A stretch of DNA of 45,427 bases from contig CANDKY010000016.1 in NCBI GenBank assembly GCA_947385425.1, forward strand, positions 1 through 45,427. Reading direction: 5' to 3'. The notes beneath the pieces were generated by a model that saw only the letters and a program-made list of their open reading frames with translations, made no database searches and was not told the DNA's origin. This document shows, piece by piece, positions 18,379 through 27,089 of the stretch; position 1 is the first letter of the stretch, and each line of letters starts with the position of its first letter. Made by a program: the position numbers and the translations under genes. This stretch comes from an uncultured Lachnospiraceae bacterium. Its GTDB lineage: Bacteria > Bacillota > Clostridia > Lachnospirales > Lachnospiraceae.

Positions 18379-18416
18379 TCGATATACTGCTCCTTATTAT
18401 TAATAAGTGGTTAATC

Positions 18417-19163
18417 TTAATTTGCCGTCTGACGGTTTTTCATCAGATCCATGTAAAAGTTCGCCATAACTGCATTTGTATACGGAATGAGCCACAAAAA
18501 GGCGATGCCGCAGGAGAGGGAGCCAAGCAGATATAAGGGGATGAAGCTGATACTGATATAGAACAGGCGCCCTTTGTGCCCCTTTGTGATCCGGCAGCTC
18601 ATATTTAACAGTTCCTTTGCCGTATACTGGGGAAAATCCTGCAGCAGGTAAAAGGACTGGGAAAGCATAAGGTTCAATATGATCATGACAACAGAGCCTG
18701 CCACTGCAAATATGGACATAAAGAGCAGATAGCTGATATTGTGCATATTCCAGCGGAAAAGGTAATAGAATACCAGCATCGGCGCCTGGCAGATGTAGCT
18801 GATCAGGCTGAGAATGAGCTGGATCCGCAGCGCTTTGTCAGGGTATACTTTAAAGCCGTAAAAAATATCACTCAAAGACACCTGCTGCCTGCAGGTGATT
18901 TTCAGGTAAAAAAATGCTTCGCCGGAAGTCAGGATCCCGCCGAACAGGCTGAAAATAAAACCTATCAGGTATGAGATAACAAGCTGCAGGGCGGAAATGC
19001 CGTTTCCTATGATGGCAGGTGCGCTGAACAGTTCGAGTACAACCCCTGCGCATAACATGATCAGGCCAAGTAACAGGGATGCTCCTATGGCGGTGCCATA
19101 GGAGCCAAACATTTGTTCTTTTGCCATGCCTTTTAGTTCGGCAGATGATTTATATTTGTGCAT
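18417..19163 (-). CDS. DUF975 family membrane protein
   Basis: A 248-residue protein with about six spans and the DUF975 start (KSSAELKGMAKEQMFGSYGTAI). Family members are common in Lachnospiraceae, and their function is unknown. A GGAG lies ten bases before the ATG. It is separated by 38 bases from the DUF6056 gene and by 26 from the SprA-related gene, so probably one transcript. Confidence 0.82.
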   Translation of the reverse strand: MHKYKSSAELKGMAKEQMFGSYGTAIGASLLLGLIMLCAGVVLELFSAPAIIGNGISALQLVISYLIGFIFSLFGGILTSGEAFFYLKITCRQQVSLSDIFYGFKVYPDKALRIQLILSLISYICQAPMLVFYYLFRWNMHNISYLLFMSIFAVAGSVVMIILNLMLSQSFYLLQDFPQYTAKELLNMSCRITKGHKGRLFYISISFIPLYLLGSLSCGIAFLWLIPYTNAVMANFYMDLMKNRQTAN

Positions 19164-19189
19164 ATCAAAAAATCTCCAATCCTTAAAAA

Positions 19190-19741
19190 TTATACTGCCA
19201 TATCCAGATTCATACCCGTATATTTGAGGGCGTCGGTCGCTTTCAGATTTTTCTGATAAGGGTTTTCCTCATTATGGTATTTAATCTGTGTTTTGGTGGT
19301 GCCGCCTGATACATAACTGCGCCCGCATTCCGGACAAACGGCAGTGTGGATGGACACATTGGCAGAAATCACTTTTCCATTGTTCTGCCCGGCTTTTTTG
19401 TAAGCGTTGGAAACGTGCTCCTGTTCATGGGAGCGTACGGCAGAGGCGGCTGCCTGCGGTGAAATATGAGTTGCCGTTTTGAAGGAAACCATTTCATCGG
19501 AACCGTCCTTGTATTTACGGTTGCTGCAGGTTTCACATTCTGCGGGAGAGGATTTCTTTCCGGGAGTCTTTACGGTAGATTCGCCCGGATTACGGGTAAT
19601 GGCTGAACTTTCCTCATCGGCCGCCCTGTTTGTTTTGTTTTGATATAAGTTATAATTGTAATAATTGTATCTGCCTGCGCCGGATATAGGATATATGCCG
19701 CCGGCGCTGCTGACTGGACTGATAGCGCTGATTCCGCCCAT
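19190..19741 (-). CDS. SprA-related putative metalloprotease
   Basis: A 183-residue protein. The N-terminal 55 residues are low complexity (Gly, Ser, Tyr, Asn). Then comes CETCSNRKYKDGSDEMVSFK, followed by HEQEH (about 110-114), a HExxH-like zinc site. A second Cys pair, CPECGRSY, is at about 135. This is the PF12118 SprA-related pattern, annotated as putative metalloprotease. The two CxxC pairs could bind another metal. There is no clear signal peptide. AAAGGAGC precedes the start. Confidence 0.75.
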   Translation of the reverse strand: MGGISAISPVSSAGGIYPISGAGRYNYYNYNLYQNKTNRAADEESSAITRNPGESTVKTPGKKSSPAECETCSNRKYKDGSDEMVSFKTATHISPQAAASAVRSHEQEHVSNAYKKAGQNNGKVISANVSIHTAVCPECGRSYVSGGTTKTQIKYHNEENPYQKNLKATDALKYTGMNLDMAV

Positions 19742-19833
19742 AAATGCTCCTTTCTGCTGACCTTGATCAACATTAATTTATATTATTGTGCTGCCTGTTT
19801 TTTGCTTCCTGCTTCCTTATCCTGTAAACGCGG

Positions 19834-20535
19834 CTATTCGGTATACGATGGGAACAGTTCCTTCATCATATCTTCCATGGATTCGCCAAAGATGTCCTCG
19901 GAAGGCGTACCGTATATCTGCTCAAGCGTCTCGTCATACATTTTGCCTGCTTCTATCATAAGTTCCGGCTGGGAAAGGAGAAAGAACAGGGATGCCGTGA
20001 AAATAGCCGCATTGAGACCGATGCCTACAGTGCCGCAGGTGGCGCCCGCTATTGCTTTTCCTGATAATTTATCCGCATTCCCTTTCGAGAGCAGGGCAAA
20101 CAAAATTGCAAGGCTTCCGAAAATGAAAGGAAGATAAAGGGGGAGTACCAGCGTGGATAAAATAGCCAGGATCCCCAATACCATTGCAGCAGTAGAGAAG
20201 CCGTTCCCCGGCAGCCTGAACGGAGGGGAATAGGCGTAAGGCTGCTCTGTGTAATTGTAATAATTATTGTTCTGATTGCCATTCTGGCCGCCGGGGGCGT
20301 CAGCGTTGTTCCGGCCGCTGTAATTATCGAAGCTGCAGTTATTGCTGCTGTCATGATTATAGCCGTCCTTGTTGTCCTGGCTGTTATAGCCGTTGTACGG
20401 ATAGCCGGTATTATAATTGTATCCGCTGCCCGGGTTATTATAGCTCTCAGCGCTGTTTTCCGTGCCGTTGTTGTTGCCGGGGCCGGAAATATCAGGTTCC
20501 CGGTTGCTGTTGGAGCTGTCATGATTTGTTTCCAT
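19834..20535 (-). CDS. DUF4190-like membrane protein with Asn/Tyr/Gly-rich tail
   Basis: A 233-residue protein. Residues 1-108 are highly biased (Asn, Tyr, Gly, Ser, Asp), probably disordered. They are followed by two or three hydrophobic segments (about 112-185) with the LPGNGFSTAAMVLGILAI start and SGKAIAGATCGTVGIGL seen in DUF4190-type proteins. The C-terminal 45 residues are acidic. Function is unknown. A strong AGGAGG precedes the start, and the gene heads the four-gene minus-strand run with its own promoter. Confidence 0.7.
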   Translation of the reverse strand: METNHDSSNSNREPDISGPGNNNGTENSAESYNNPGSGYNYNTGYPYNGYNSQDNKDGYNHDSSNNCSFDNYSGRNNADAPGGQNGNQNNNYYNYTEQPYAYSPPFRLPGNGFSTAAMVLGILAILSTLVLPLYLPFIFGSLAILFALLSKGNADKLSGKAIAGATCGTVGIGLNAAIFTASLFFLLSQPELMIEAGKMYDETLEQIYGTPSEDIFGESMEDMMKELFPSYTE

Positions 20536-20561
20536 AGTCTTCCTCCTGCATATACATATCT

Positions 20562-20590
20562 ATTGTATCACGTTATCCGGAATATTACAA
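20562..20590 (-). promoter_or_regulatory. Promoter of the DUF4190/SprA/DUF975/DUF6056 run
   Basis: Minus strand TTGTAA (20585-20590), 17 bases, TACAAT (20562-20567). Its -35 stands two bases from the -35 of the tex promoter. Confidence 0.65.
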
Positions 20591-20592
20591 TC

Positions 20593-20622
20593 TTGAAAAT
20601 GTGCATATTATTCGGCTATAAT
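20593..20622 (+). promoter_or_regulatory. Promoter of tex
   Basis: TTGAAA (20593-20598), 18 bases, TATAAT (20617-20622), about 90 bases before the tex start. Confidence 0.65.
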
Positions 20623-20712
20623 CTTATATGGTTATGCCATTGGAATTTTGTACAGGGCTTTGTCAGGAAGCGGAAGCAGCAAGGAGTATATTTTTAAGAA
20701 TGGAGTCAGGGT

Positions 20713-23139
20713 ATGGACATTATTTTAAAATTGTGTGAAGAACTGAAAGTAGAGAAATGGCAGGTAGAGGCTGCCGTGAAACTGATTGACGAGGGGAATA
20801 CGATCCCTTTTATTTCCCGGTACCGGAAGGAGGTGACGGGTTCGCTGAACGATGAGGTGCTGCGTAACCTGGATGAAAGGCTCCTTTATCTGAGGAACCT
20901 GGAAGAGAAGAAAGAGCAGGTATTGGGCAGCATCGAGGAGCAGGGGAAGCTGACCGACGAGTTAAAGGAGAAGATCCTGGCCGCCCAGACGCTGGTTGTG
21001 GTGGAAGACCTGTACCGCCCTTACCGTCCCAAGAGGAAGACAAGGGCAAGCGTGGCGAAAGAAAAGGGGCTGGAAGGGCTGGCACAGTGGATTTTGGCTC
21101 AGGAGGCAGCCGTCCCCCTGGAGGATGAGGCAGCGAAATATATTAATGAAGAGAAAGAAGTGAAGACAGTCCAGGAGGCGGTGCAGGGAGCGAAAGATAT
21201 CATTGCGGAGAGTATTTCCGATGAGGCGGACTACCGCATGTACATCCGTGACATTACCATGCAGGAGGGTAAGGTTATCAGCGCCGCAAAGGATGATAAA
21301 GCCCAGAGCGTATATGAGATGTATTATGACTACGAGGAACCGGTGAAGAAAGCGGCAGGGCACCGTATCCTGGCCCTGAACCGGGGGGAGAACGAAAAGA
21401 TACTTACCGTAAAAATTGCGGCGCCGGAAGAACGTATCCTGCAGTACCTGGCAAAAAAGGTGATTGTTAAAAATAATGAAGTGACAACCCCTGTTTTAAA
21501 AGAGGTGATTGACGACAGTTACCACCGGCTGATTGCCCCTGCCATTGAAAGGGATATACGCAATGAATTGACGGAGAAAGCCGAGGACGGGGCGATCAAT
21601 GTGTTTGGGAAAAATCTGGAACAGCTCCTGATGCAGCCGCCGATTGCGGGAAAGGTCGTCCTGGGCTGGGATCCTGCTTTCCGGACGGGGTGCAAGCTGG
21701 CAGTGGTGGATGCGACAGGAAAGGTGCTGGATACGAAAGTCATTTTTCCTACAGCCCCGCAGAATAAAGTGGCGGAAGCGAAGGCGGAGCTGAAGAAACT
21801 GATTAAAAAATATGGGATATCGCTGATTTCCGTAGGGAACGGTACTGCTTCCAGAGAGTCGGAGCAGGTGATTGTAGAACTGATCAAAGAACTGGATACG
21901 CCGGTCCAATATGTGATAGTAAATGAGGCGGGAGCTTCGGTGTATTCGGCAAGCAAACTGGCAACGGAGGAATTCCCCAACTTTGATGTGGGGCAGAGGA
22001 GTGCGGCATCCATTGCAAGAAGGCTGCAGGATCCGCTGGCGGAGCTTGTGAAAATCGATCCGAAATCCATCGGCGTCGGCCAGTACCAGCACGATATGAA
22101 CCAGAAAAAGCTGGGGGATACCCTGGGCGGTGTGGTTGAGGACTGCGTGAACAGAGTGGGTGTGGATTTGAATACGGCGTCTGCGTCCCTGTTGGGATAT
22201 ATTTCGGGTATAACCAAAGTGATAGCAAAAAATATCGTGGATTACAGGGAGAACAACGGCCGTTTTACAAACCGGAAGCAGCTTTTGAAAGTGGCGAAGC
22301 TGGGGCCTAAAGCATTTGAGCAGTGCGCAGGTTTTTTGCGTATTCCGGACGGGGATAACCCGCTGGATGCCACAAGCGTGCACCCGGAGTCCTATGAAGC
22401 TACGAGGAAACTCTTGGACAGGCTGGGCCTGACGATGGATGATGTGCGCAAGATGCAGAAGAAGGCGGCAGAGGAGAAGGGAAAAGGGAATAAGGCAGTA
22501 CAGGGCCAGGACAAGGAACCGGCCAGGGCTCAGAAAGGCAGGCAGAACCGCGTGGTAATCCGTAATACGAATACGGCTATGGGAAAAGCCCTGGCAGCGG
22601 CTATGGGCGGTATGGCCTTGGATGGGGAGGATCCGGGCAGAGAAGAGAGAAGCGCAGGAAACGGCGGCAGAACGCAGGACGGCAAAGGCGGGCAAAAGGG
22701 CAGAGGGGCGGGAAGCGGGAACCCCGGTACGGCTGCCCTGCTGGAAAGAAAGATTAAGGATAAGAAAAAGATGGCGGAGGAGCTGGGTATAGGTGAGATT
22801 ACCCTTACCGATATCCTGAAGGAGCTGGAGAAGCCCGCCAGGGATCCGAGGGAAGATATGCCTGCCCCGATTCTGCGCAATGACGTTTTGGAAATGAAAG
22901 ATCTGAAGCCGGGTATGATTTTGAAAGGGACAGTGCGTAACGTTATTGATTTTGGCGTGTTTGTGGATATCGGGGTCCATCAGGACGGACTGGTCCATAT
23001 TTCACAGATTACGGACCGGTTTATCAGGCATCCTTTGGAGGCTGTCAGTGTAGGGGATATCGTGGAAGTCCAGGTGCTTAGTGTGGAGGCGGAGAAGAAG
23101 AGAATATCGCTTACTATGAAAATAAAGAAAGAACAATAA
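20713..23139 (+). CDS. tex: Tex family S1 RNA-binding protein
   Basis: An 808-residue Tex protein, a transcription accessory and RNA-binding factor (B. subtilis YdcI is about 720). It has the N-terminal helix-turn-helix region, the YqgF-like RNase H fold (GWDPAFRTGCKLAVVD, about 319-335) and helix-hairpin-helix motifs (about 490-570). The C-terminal S1 domain is at about 734-804 (GTVRNVIDFGVFVDIG). Residues 583-675 are a Gly/Lys/Arg-rich low-complexity insert before the S1 domain that accounts for the extra length. It starts 11 bases after a GGAG. Confidence 0.95.
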   Translation: MDIILKLCEELKVEKWQVEAAVKLIDEGNTIPFISRYRKEVTGSLNDEVLRNLDERLLYLRNLEEKKEQVLGSIEEQGKLTDELKEKILAAQTLVVVEDLYRPYRPKRKTRASVAKEKGLEGLAQWILAQEAAVPLEDEAAKYINEEKEVKTVQEAVQGAKDIIAESISDEADYRMYIRDITMQEGKVISAAKDDKAQSVYEMYYDYEEPVKKAAGHRILALNRGENEKILTVKIAAPEERILQYLAKKVIVKNNEVTTPVLKEVIDDSYHRLIAPAIERDIRNELTEKAEDGAINVFGKNLEQLLMQPPIAGKVVLGWDPAFRTGCKLAVVDATGKVLDTKVIFPTAPQNKVAEAKAELKKLIKKYGISLISVGNGTASRESEQVIVELIKELDTPVQYVIVNEAGASVYSASKLATEEFPNFDVGQRSAASIARRLQDPLAELVKIDPKSIGVGQYQHDMNQKKLGDTLGGVVEDCVNRVGVDLNTASASLLGYISGITKVIAKNIVDYRENNGRFTNRKQLLKVAKLGPKAFEQCAGFLRIPDGDNPLDATSVHPESYEATRKLLDRLGLTMDDVRKMQKKAAEEKGKGNKAVQGQDKEPARAQKGRQNRVVIRNTNTAMGKALAAAMGGMALDGEDPGREERSAGNGGRTQDGKGGQKGRGAGSGNPGTAALLERKIKDKKKMAEELGIGEITLTDILKELEKPARDPREDMPAPILRNDVLEMKDLKPGMILKGTVRNVIDFGVFVDIGVHQDGLVHISQITDRFIRHPLEAVSVGDIVEVQVLSVEAEKKRISLTMKIKKEQ

Positions 23140-23154
23140 CAAAATATACTTATT

Positions 23155-23204
23155 GAAAATCTGAGGAGTTATTAAAGTATAATATAATAACTCCTCAGAT
23201 TTTC
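23155..23204 (+). terminator. Terminator of tex
   Basis: A perfect 19-bp stem (23155-23173 with 23186-23204) and a 12-base loop, with GATTTTCTT at its 3' side. It is unusually long for an intrinsic terminator. Confidence 0.8.
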
Positions 23205-23505
23205 TTGTAATACAATGCAAAAAAGCAAATGTCAGGATTTTGGAAAAATGAAAAGTATAATATAAGAAAATTGGATAAAATTATAAAATATACTTACGCA
23301 AAAGCAGGAATAACAAATTCATATAGTTATGGCTTTAGAGCGTGTTTGAAAAATGCTTTCCGACAGATGCGCGTCATAATTTTCGGGAGATTAAAAGCAT
23401 ATAGGCTTTGCCAAATGAAGGGAGCATAGCGGGCTGCCAGGAAAAAAGCAAAGTATACTTGCATAAAAGCAGAGAAAATGATAAAGTATAAAAAGGAGGT
23501 GTGAT
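23205..23505 (+). other. AT-rich gap with direct repeats and one arm of a 26-bp inverted repeat
   Basis: No gene is supported here. AAA(A/G)TATACTT occurs at 23141, 23285 and 23450. Around the last two, about 20 bases are similar (23290-23309 and 23455-23474). Bases 23334-23359 (TTTAGAGCGTGTTTGAA and on) match 26986-27011 exactly in inverse orientation. Confidence 0.6.
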
Positions 23506-24960
23506 ATGGCTCTTGTTACGGATGAACAGGTAATGAAAGTGCTGCGGCAATATAATCCATGGTGGAGGAACCCGGCGGCAATCAAAGAGGATGCGAAGCC
23601 GCAGAAAAGGATTGCGTATTACGAAGCATTGCACATTATAAAACATGAATCGCTGAAAAGATTTGCCGTTTTGTCCGGTGCGAGAAGGGTTGGGAAGACG
23701 ACAATCATGTTTCAGATGATAGATGCGCTGCTGGAGGAAGGGATAGCTCCCAGAAATATTTTATATGTATCTTTTGACAATCCTATCATGAAACTGGTGA
23801 ATGTAGAGAATGTCCTTGATATTTATGAATTTATGTATCCTCTGGAAGGGGAAAGGTATCTGTTTTTTGACGAGATACAGTACACGGAAAACTGGGAGCT
23901 GTGGATGAAGGTGATTTATGACAGCAGAAAAGAAATCCGAATGGCTGCAACCGGTTCCGCCAGCCCTGTCCTTGAGAGGCGGTCTACGGACAGCGGTACG
24001 GGAAGATGGACGATATTGCGGATTCCGACAATGTCATTTTATGAATATTGCAGGCTGCTGCAGCTTGAGGAGCCGGAAATTCCGGAGCGGCTGCGGCTGA
24101 CGGAGCTTGTGAAACTGCCGGAAGCGGAACTGCTGGATATTTGCGATAAATTTCATCCGCTTGTGCAGCATTTTAACCGCTACCTTATGGTCGGCGGGTT
24201 TCCGGAACTCGTACTGTCTGAGGATGATGTGTATGCCCAAAGGATACTGCGGGAGGATGTGGTGGATAAGGTGATCAAAAGGGATGTGCTGTCACTGTTT
24301 AATATCCGTAATCCTATGCTGATGGAAAAATTGTTTCTGTATTTATGCCTGAATTCAACGCAGATATTCAGTGTGACAACGGCGGCAAAAGAGTTGGAGA
24401 ATATTTCGGTCAGCACATTGGAAAATTATATGGAGGCACTCATGATGTCCAATATGATTTATCTTGCAAGGCCTATGAATGTGGGAAGCAAGGGCGCATT
24501 GAAAGGAAGGCCCAAAGTTTTCATCGCGGATGCGGCTATCCGCAATGCAGTGCTGATGATTGACGATGTGCTTTCTGATGAGACGGAACTTGGCATTATG
24601 GTGGAAACGGCCGTATATAAACATATCGTTTCCTTTTATCAGGGGAGCACGGCACAGATTGGGTATTTCAGGAAGGCAAAGGATAACCAGAAGGAAGTGG
24701 ATGTGGTGGTAGGGCTGCCGCGGGGGAAAATATTGTGTGAAGTGAAATACCGGGCAAATTCCCATATCCCTGCAAGGGATGCCATAGTGGAGCTTTGCAG
24801 GGAGAAGGATGCACGGATAGACAGTGCCTTTTTGGTTACAAAAAAACTGGAGGATGCGGGTACTGCGAAGCATGAGACAAAAGTGCCGATCCTGCGTGTC
24901 CCCGCCATCGTATTTTTGTATCTGCTGGGCAGGGCGGAGGGGAAGGGCGGGAAGATGTAA
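23506..24960 (+). CDS. AAA_14/DUF4143 ATPase
   Basis: A 484-residue protein of the widespread AAA_14 plus DUF4143 group. Walker A is SGARRVGKTT (57-66), Walker B YLFFDEIQ (about 120-127), and a sensor-like ATGSAS is present. The DUF4143 region follows at about 240-400. Its end (VDVVVGLPRGKILCEVKYR) resembles a PD-(D/E)xK nuclease-like fold with D and ExK. Members are abundant in gut bacteria and archaea with no settled function; links to DNA binding or mobile DNA have been suggested. AAGGAGG precedes the ATG. It stands alone between repeats and GH127. Confidence 0.88.
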   Translation: MALVTDEQVMKVLRQYNPWWRNPAAIKEDAKPQKRIAYYEALHIIKHESLKRFAVLSGARRVGKTTIMFQMIDALLEEGIAPRNILYVSFDNPIMKLVNVENVLDIYEFMYPLEGERYLFFDEIQYTENWELWMKVIYDSRKEIRMAATGSASPVLERRSTDSGTGRWTILRIPTMSFYEYCRLLQLEEPEIPERLRLTELVKLPEAELLDICDKFHPLVQHFNRYLMVGGFPELVLSEDDVYAQRILREDVVDKVIKRDVLSLFNIRNPMLMEKLFLYLCLNSTQIFSVTTAAKELENISVSTLENYMEALMMSNMIYLARPMNVGSKGALKGRPKVFIADAAIRNAVLMIDDVLSDETELGIMVETAVYKHIVSFYQGSTAQIGYFRKAKDNQKEVDVVVGLPRGKILCEVKYRANSHIPARDAIVELCREKDARIDSAFLVTKKLEDAGTAKHETKVPILRVPAIVFLYLLGRAEGKGGKM

Positions 24961-24985
24961 GAGCCTGTTTCTGAACAGTTCCTAA

Positions 24986-25005
24986 GCGGCCGGAGCACCG
25001 GCCGC
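24986..25005 (+). terminator. Hairpin between the AAA ATPase and GH127 genes
   Basis: GCGGCCGG, loop AGCA, CCGGCCGC: a perfect 8-bp GC stem. No T-run follows, so it may be a processing or weak termination site. Confidence 0.4.
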
Positions 25006-25038
25006 ACAGGGGGAAGCTTTTAGACGGAGGATAGAAAG

Positions 25039-26982
25039 ATGAAAGAAAAAATAAAGGAAATCCGAAACGGCCAGGTAAACATAGCAGACGTATTCTGGTC
25101 GCCGATACAGGAAAAGGTAATTGATGTGGCAATACCTTTTCAGGAGAAGATATTGAACGATGAGGTTCCCGGTGTGGAGAAAAGTCATGCCATTGAGAAT
25201 TTCCGTATTGCCGCCGGGCTGAAGACGGGGGAATTTTACGGGATGGTGTTTCAGGACAGCGATTTGGCAAAATGGCTGGAGGGCGTTGCCTTTTCACTGG
25301 CAGTCAGGCCGGATGCCGCCCTGGAGGCGAGGGCGGACGAAATAATTGAAATTATTGCGAAGGCGCAGCAGCCGGACGGTTATCTGGATACTTACTTTAT
25401 CGTAAAGGAACCGGAGCACCGCTGGCAGAACCTGCACGAATGCCATGAACTCTATTGTGCCGGGCATATGATGGAGGCGGCGGTTGCTTACGCGGAGTCG
25501 ACAGGTAAGGATAAGCTTTTGCATGTAACGGAGCGTCTGGCAGATGCCATTATAGACAGGTTTGGTCCTGATGAGGGAAAAGAGCATGGTATTCCGGGAC
25601 ATCAGGAGGTGGAAATCGGCCTTATGAAGCTTTACCACACCACGGGAAAAGAAAAGTACAAGGATATGGCGCGGTATTTTCTGGAAGAGAGAGGAAAGGA
25701 TCCGGAGTACTTTTACCAGGAAAAGGTAAAAAGGGGCTGGCAGCACTGGGGGCAGTATAGTCTGGAGCAGTTGGATGTGTCCTATAACCAGGCGCATGCG
25801 ACAATTTATGAACAAAAAGAGGCTGTAGGCCATGCGGTCCGTGCATTGTATATGTATACAGCCATGGCGGATCTGGCGGGGACTGACGGGGACGGGAGGC
25901 TGTACCGGGCGTGCAGGACACTGTGGGATAATGTGGTAAACCGGAAACTGTACATTACCGGCGGAATCGGCGGGAACCCGGAGGGGGAGGCATTTTCCAA
26001 CGAATATGAACTGCCCAATGATATGGCATATGCGGAAACCTGCGCGTCCATAGCCATGGTGTTTTTTGCGCACCGCATGCTGGAAGCGGAGATGGACGGC
26101 GCTTACGCGGATATTATGGAAAAGGAACTCTACAACAACATAATCAGCGGCATGCAGATGGACGGGAAGCGGTATTTCTATGTCAATCCGCTGGAGTGTG
26201 AGCCGGGCGTATCGGGGAAATTGTTCGGATATAAACATGCGCTGCCCGAAAGGCCGGAGTGGTACGACTGCGCCTGCTGTCCCACGAACTTAGTCAGGAT
26301 GGTTGCCTCTTTGGGGAAATACTGCTGGGATGAGAGTGAATCCACGATTTATTCCCATCTGATGATTGGGCAGAAAGCTAAGCTGCAGAAAGCGGAGATT
26401 ATGGTCAGGACGCGTTACCCGTGGGAGGGGGAGACGGTGTATACTGTTACGCCCACAACGAAAGAGGAGTTTACCCTGGCGGTCCACATCCCGTATTATG
26501 TGGACTTTGGGCGGGAAGAAACCCGCCTGACGGTCAATGGGGAACGGATCGACGCGCAGGAAATCCTGCAAAAGGGGTATGTGTATATCAGGAGAAAGTG
26601 GGCGGCAGGAGATCAGGTTGCAATCTGTTTTCCGCTGGAGGCGCGCCGGGTGTACGCCAGCCAGAGGGTGCGTGAAAACGCAGGCTGTGTGGCGCTGCTG
26701 CGCGGCCCGGTGGTGTATTGTTTTGAGGGTGTGGACAATGGAGAGATGATTCAGAGCCTGCGGATCCCAAGGGATGCGGCGATAAAGCCCTGTGTCTGCG
26801 AGGAAGGGATACTGAAAGGGAACGTACTCTTAAAAATAGAGGGCTGCCGCATGGCCGGGAGCGGGGAATTGTACAGCGAGAAACCGCCGGTAAAGGAAAA
26901 AGCGGTGCTTACCGCCATCCCGTACTATGCGTGGGCAAACCGCGGCGAGACACAGATGCGCGTGTGGATGCGGGAGGAGTAA
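25039..26982 (+). CDS. GH127 beta-L-arabinofuranosidase
   Basis: A 647-residue enzyme of glycoside hydrolase family 127 (DUF1680; Bifidobacterium HypBA1 type), which removes beta-L-arabinofuranose from plant hydroxyproline-rich glycoproteins or similar chains. The zinc site and nucleophile are visible: E333 and C335 in AETCAS, and C413 and C414 in CACCPTN. By alignment with HypBA1 the second-listed acid/base would be E317 (GEAFS). The (alpha/alpha)6 barrel is about 1-420, then beta domains. There is no signal peptide, so it acts on imported short oligosaccharides. GGAGG lies before the ATG. No transporter is adjacent. Confidence 0.92.
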   Translation: MKEKIKEIRNGQVNIADVFWSPIQEKVIDVAIPFQEKILNDEVPGVEKSHAIENFRIAAGLKTGEFYGMVFQDSDLAKWLEGVAFSLAVRPDAALEARADEIIEIIAKAQQPDGYLDTYFIVKEPEHRWQNLHECHELYCAGHMMEAAVAYAESTGKDKLLHVTERLADAIIDRFGPDEGKEHGIPGHQEVEIGLMKLYHTTGKEKYKDMARYFLEERGKDPEYFYQEKVKRGWQHWGQYSLEQLDVSYNQAHATIYEQKEAVGHAVRALYMYTAMADLAGTDGDGRLYRACRTLWDNVVNRKLYITGGIGGNPEGEAFSNEYELPNDMAYAETCASIAMVFFAHRMLEAEMDGAYADIMEKELYNNIISGMQMDGKRYFYVNPLECEPGVSGKLFGYKHALPERPEWYDCACCPTNLVRMVASLGKYCWDESESTIYSHLMIGQKAKLQKAEIMVRTRYPWEGETVYTVTPTTKEEFTLAVHIPYYVDFGREETRLTVNGERIDAQEILQKGYVYIRRKWAAGDQVAICFPLEARRVYASQRVRENAGCVALLRGPVVYCFEGVDNGEMIQSLRIPRDAAIKPCVCEEGILKGNVLLKIEGCRMAGSGELYSEKPPVKEKAVLTAIPYYAWANRGETQMRVWMREE

Positions 26983-26985
26983 TCC

Positions 26986-27011
26986 AAAGCATTTTTCAAA
27001 CACGCTCTAAA
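26986..27011 (-). repeat. 26-bp inverted-repeat arm, copy 2
   Basis: The exact reverse complement of 23334-23359, starting four bases after the GH127 stop. Confidence 0.85.
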
Positions 27012-27018
27012 ATGGTGG

Positions 27019-27047
27019 TTGAGAAAAATTTCCGGTTCGTGTATAGT
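27019..27047 (+). promoter_or_regulatory. Promoter of the second MATE gene
   Basis: TTGAGA (27019-27024), 17 bases, TATAGT (27042-27047), 43 bases before the start codon. Confidence 0.65.
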
Positions 27048-27089
27048 AAAAGTATCAGAGTACGAAAAGGAAGGAGAAAAAGGCACGAT

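Noticed and set aside
21496-22998. Long minus-strand frame (500 codons) opposite tex
   Set aside because: It mirrors the tex coding frame, has His/Arg/Leu-rich shadow composition, no ribosome binding site and no family.
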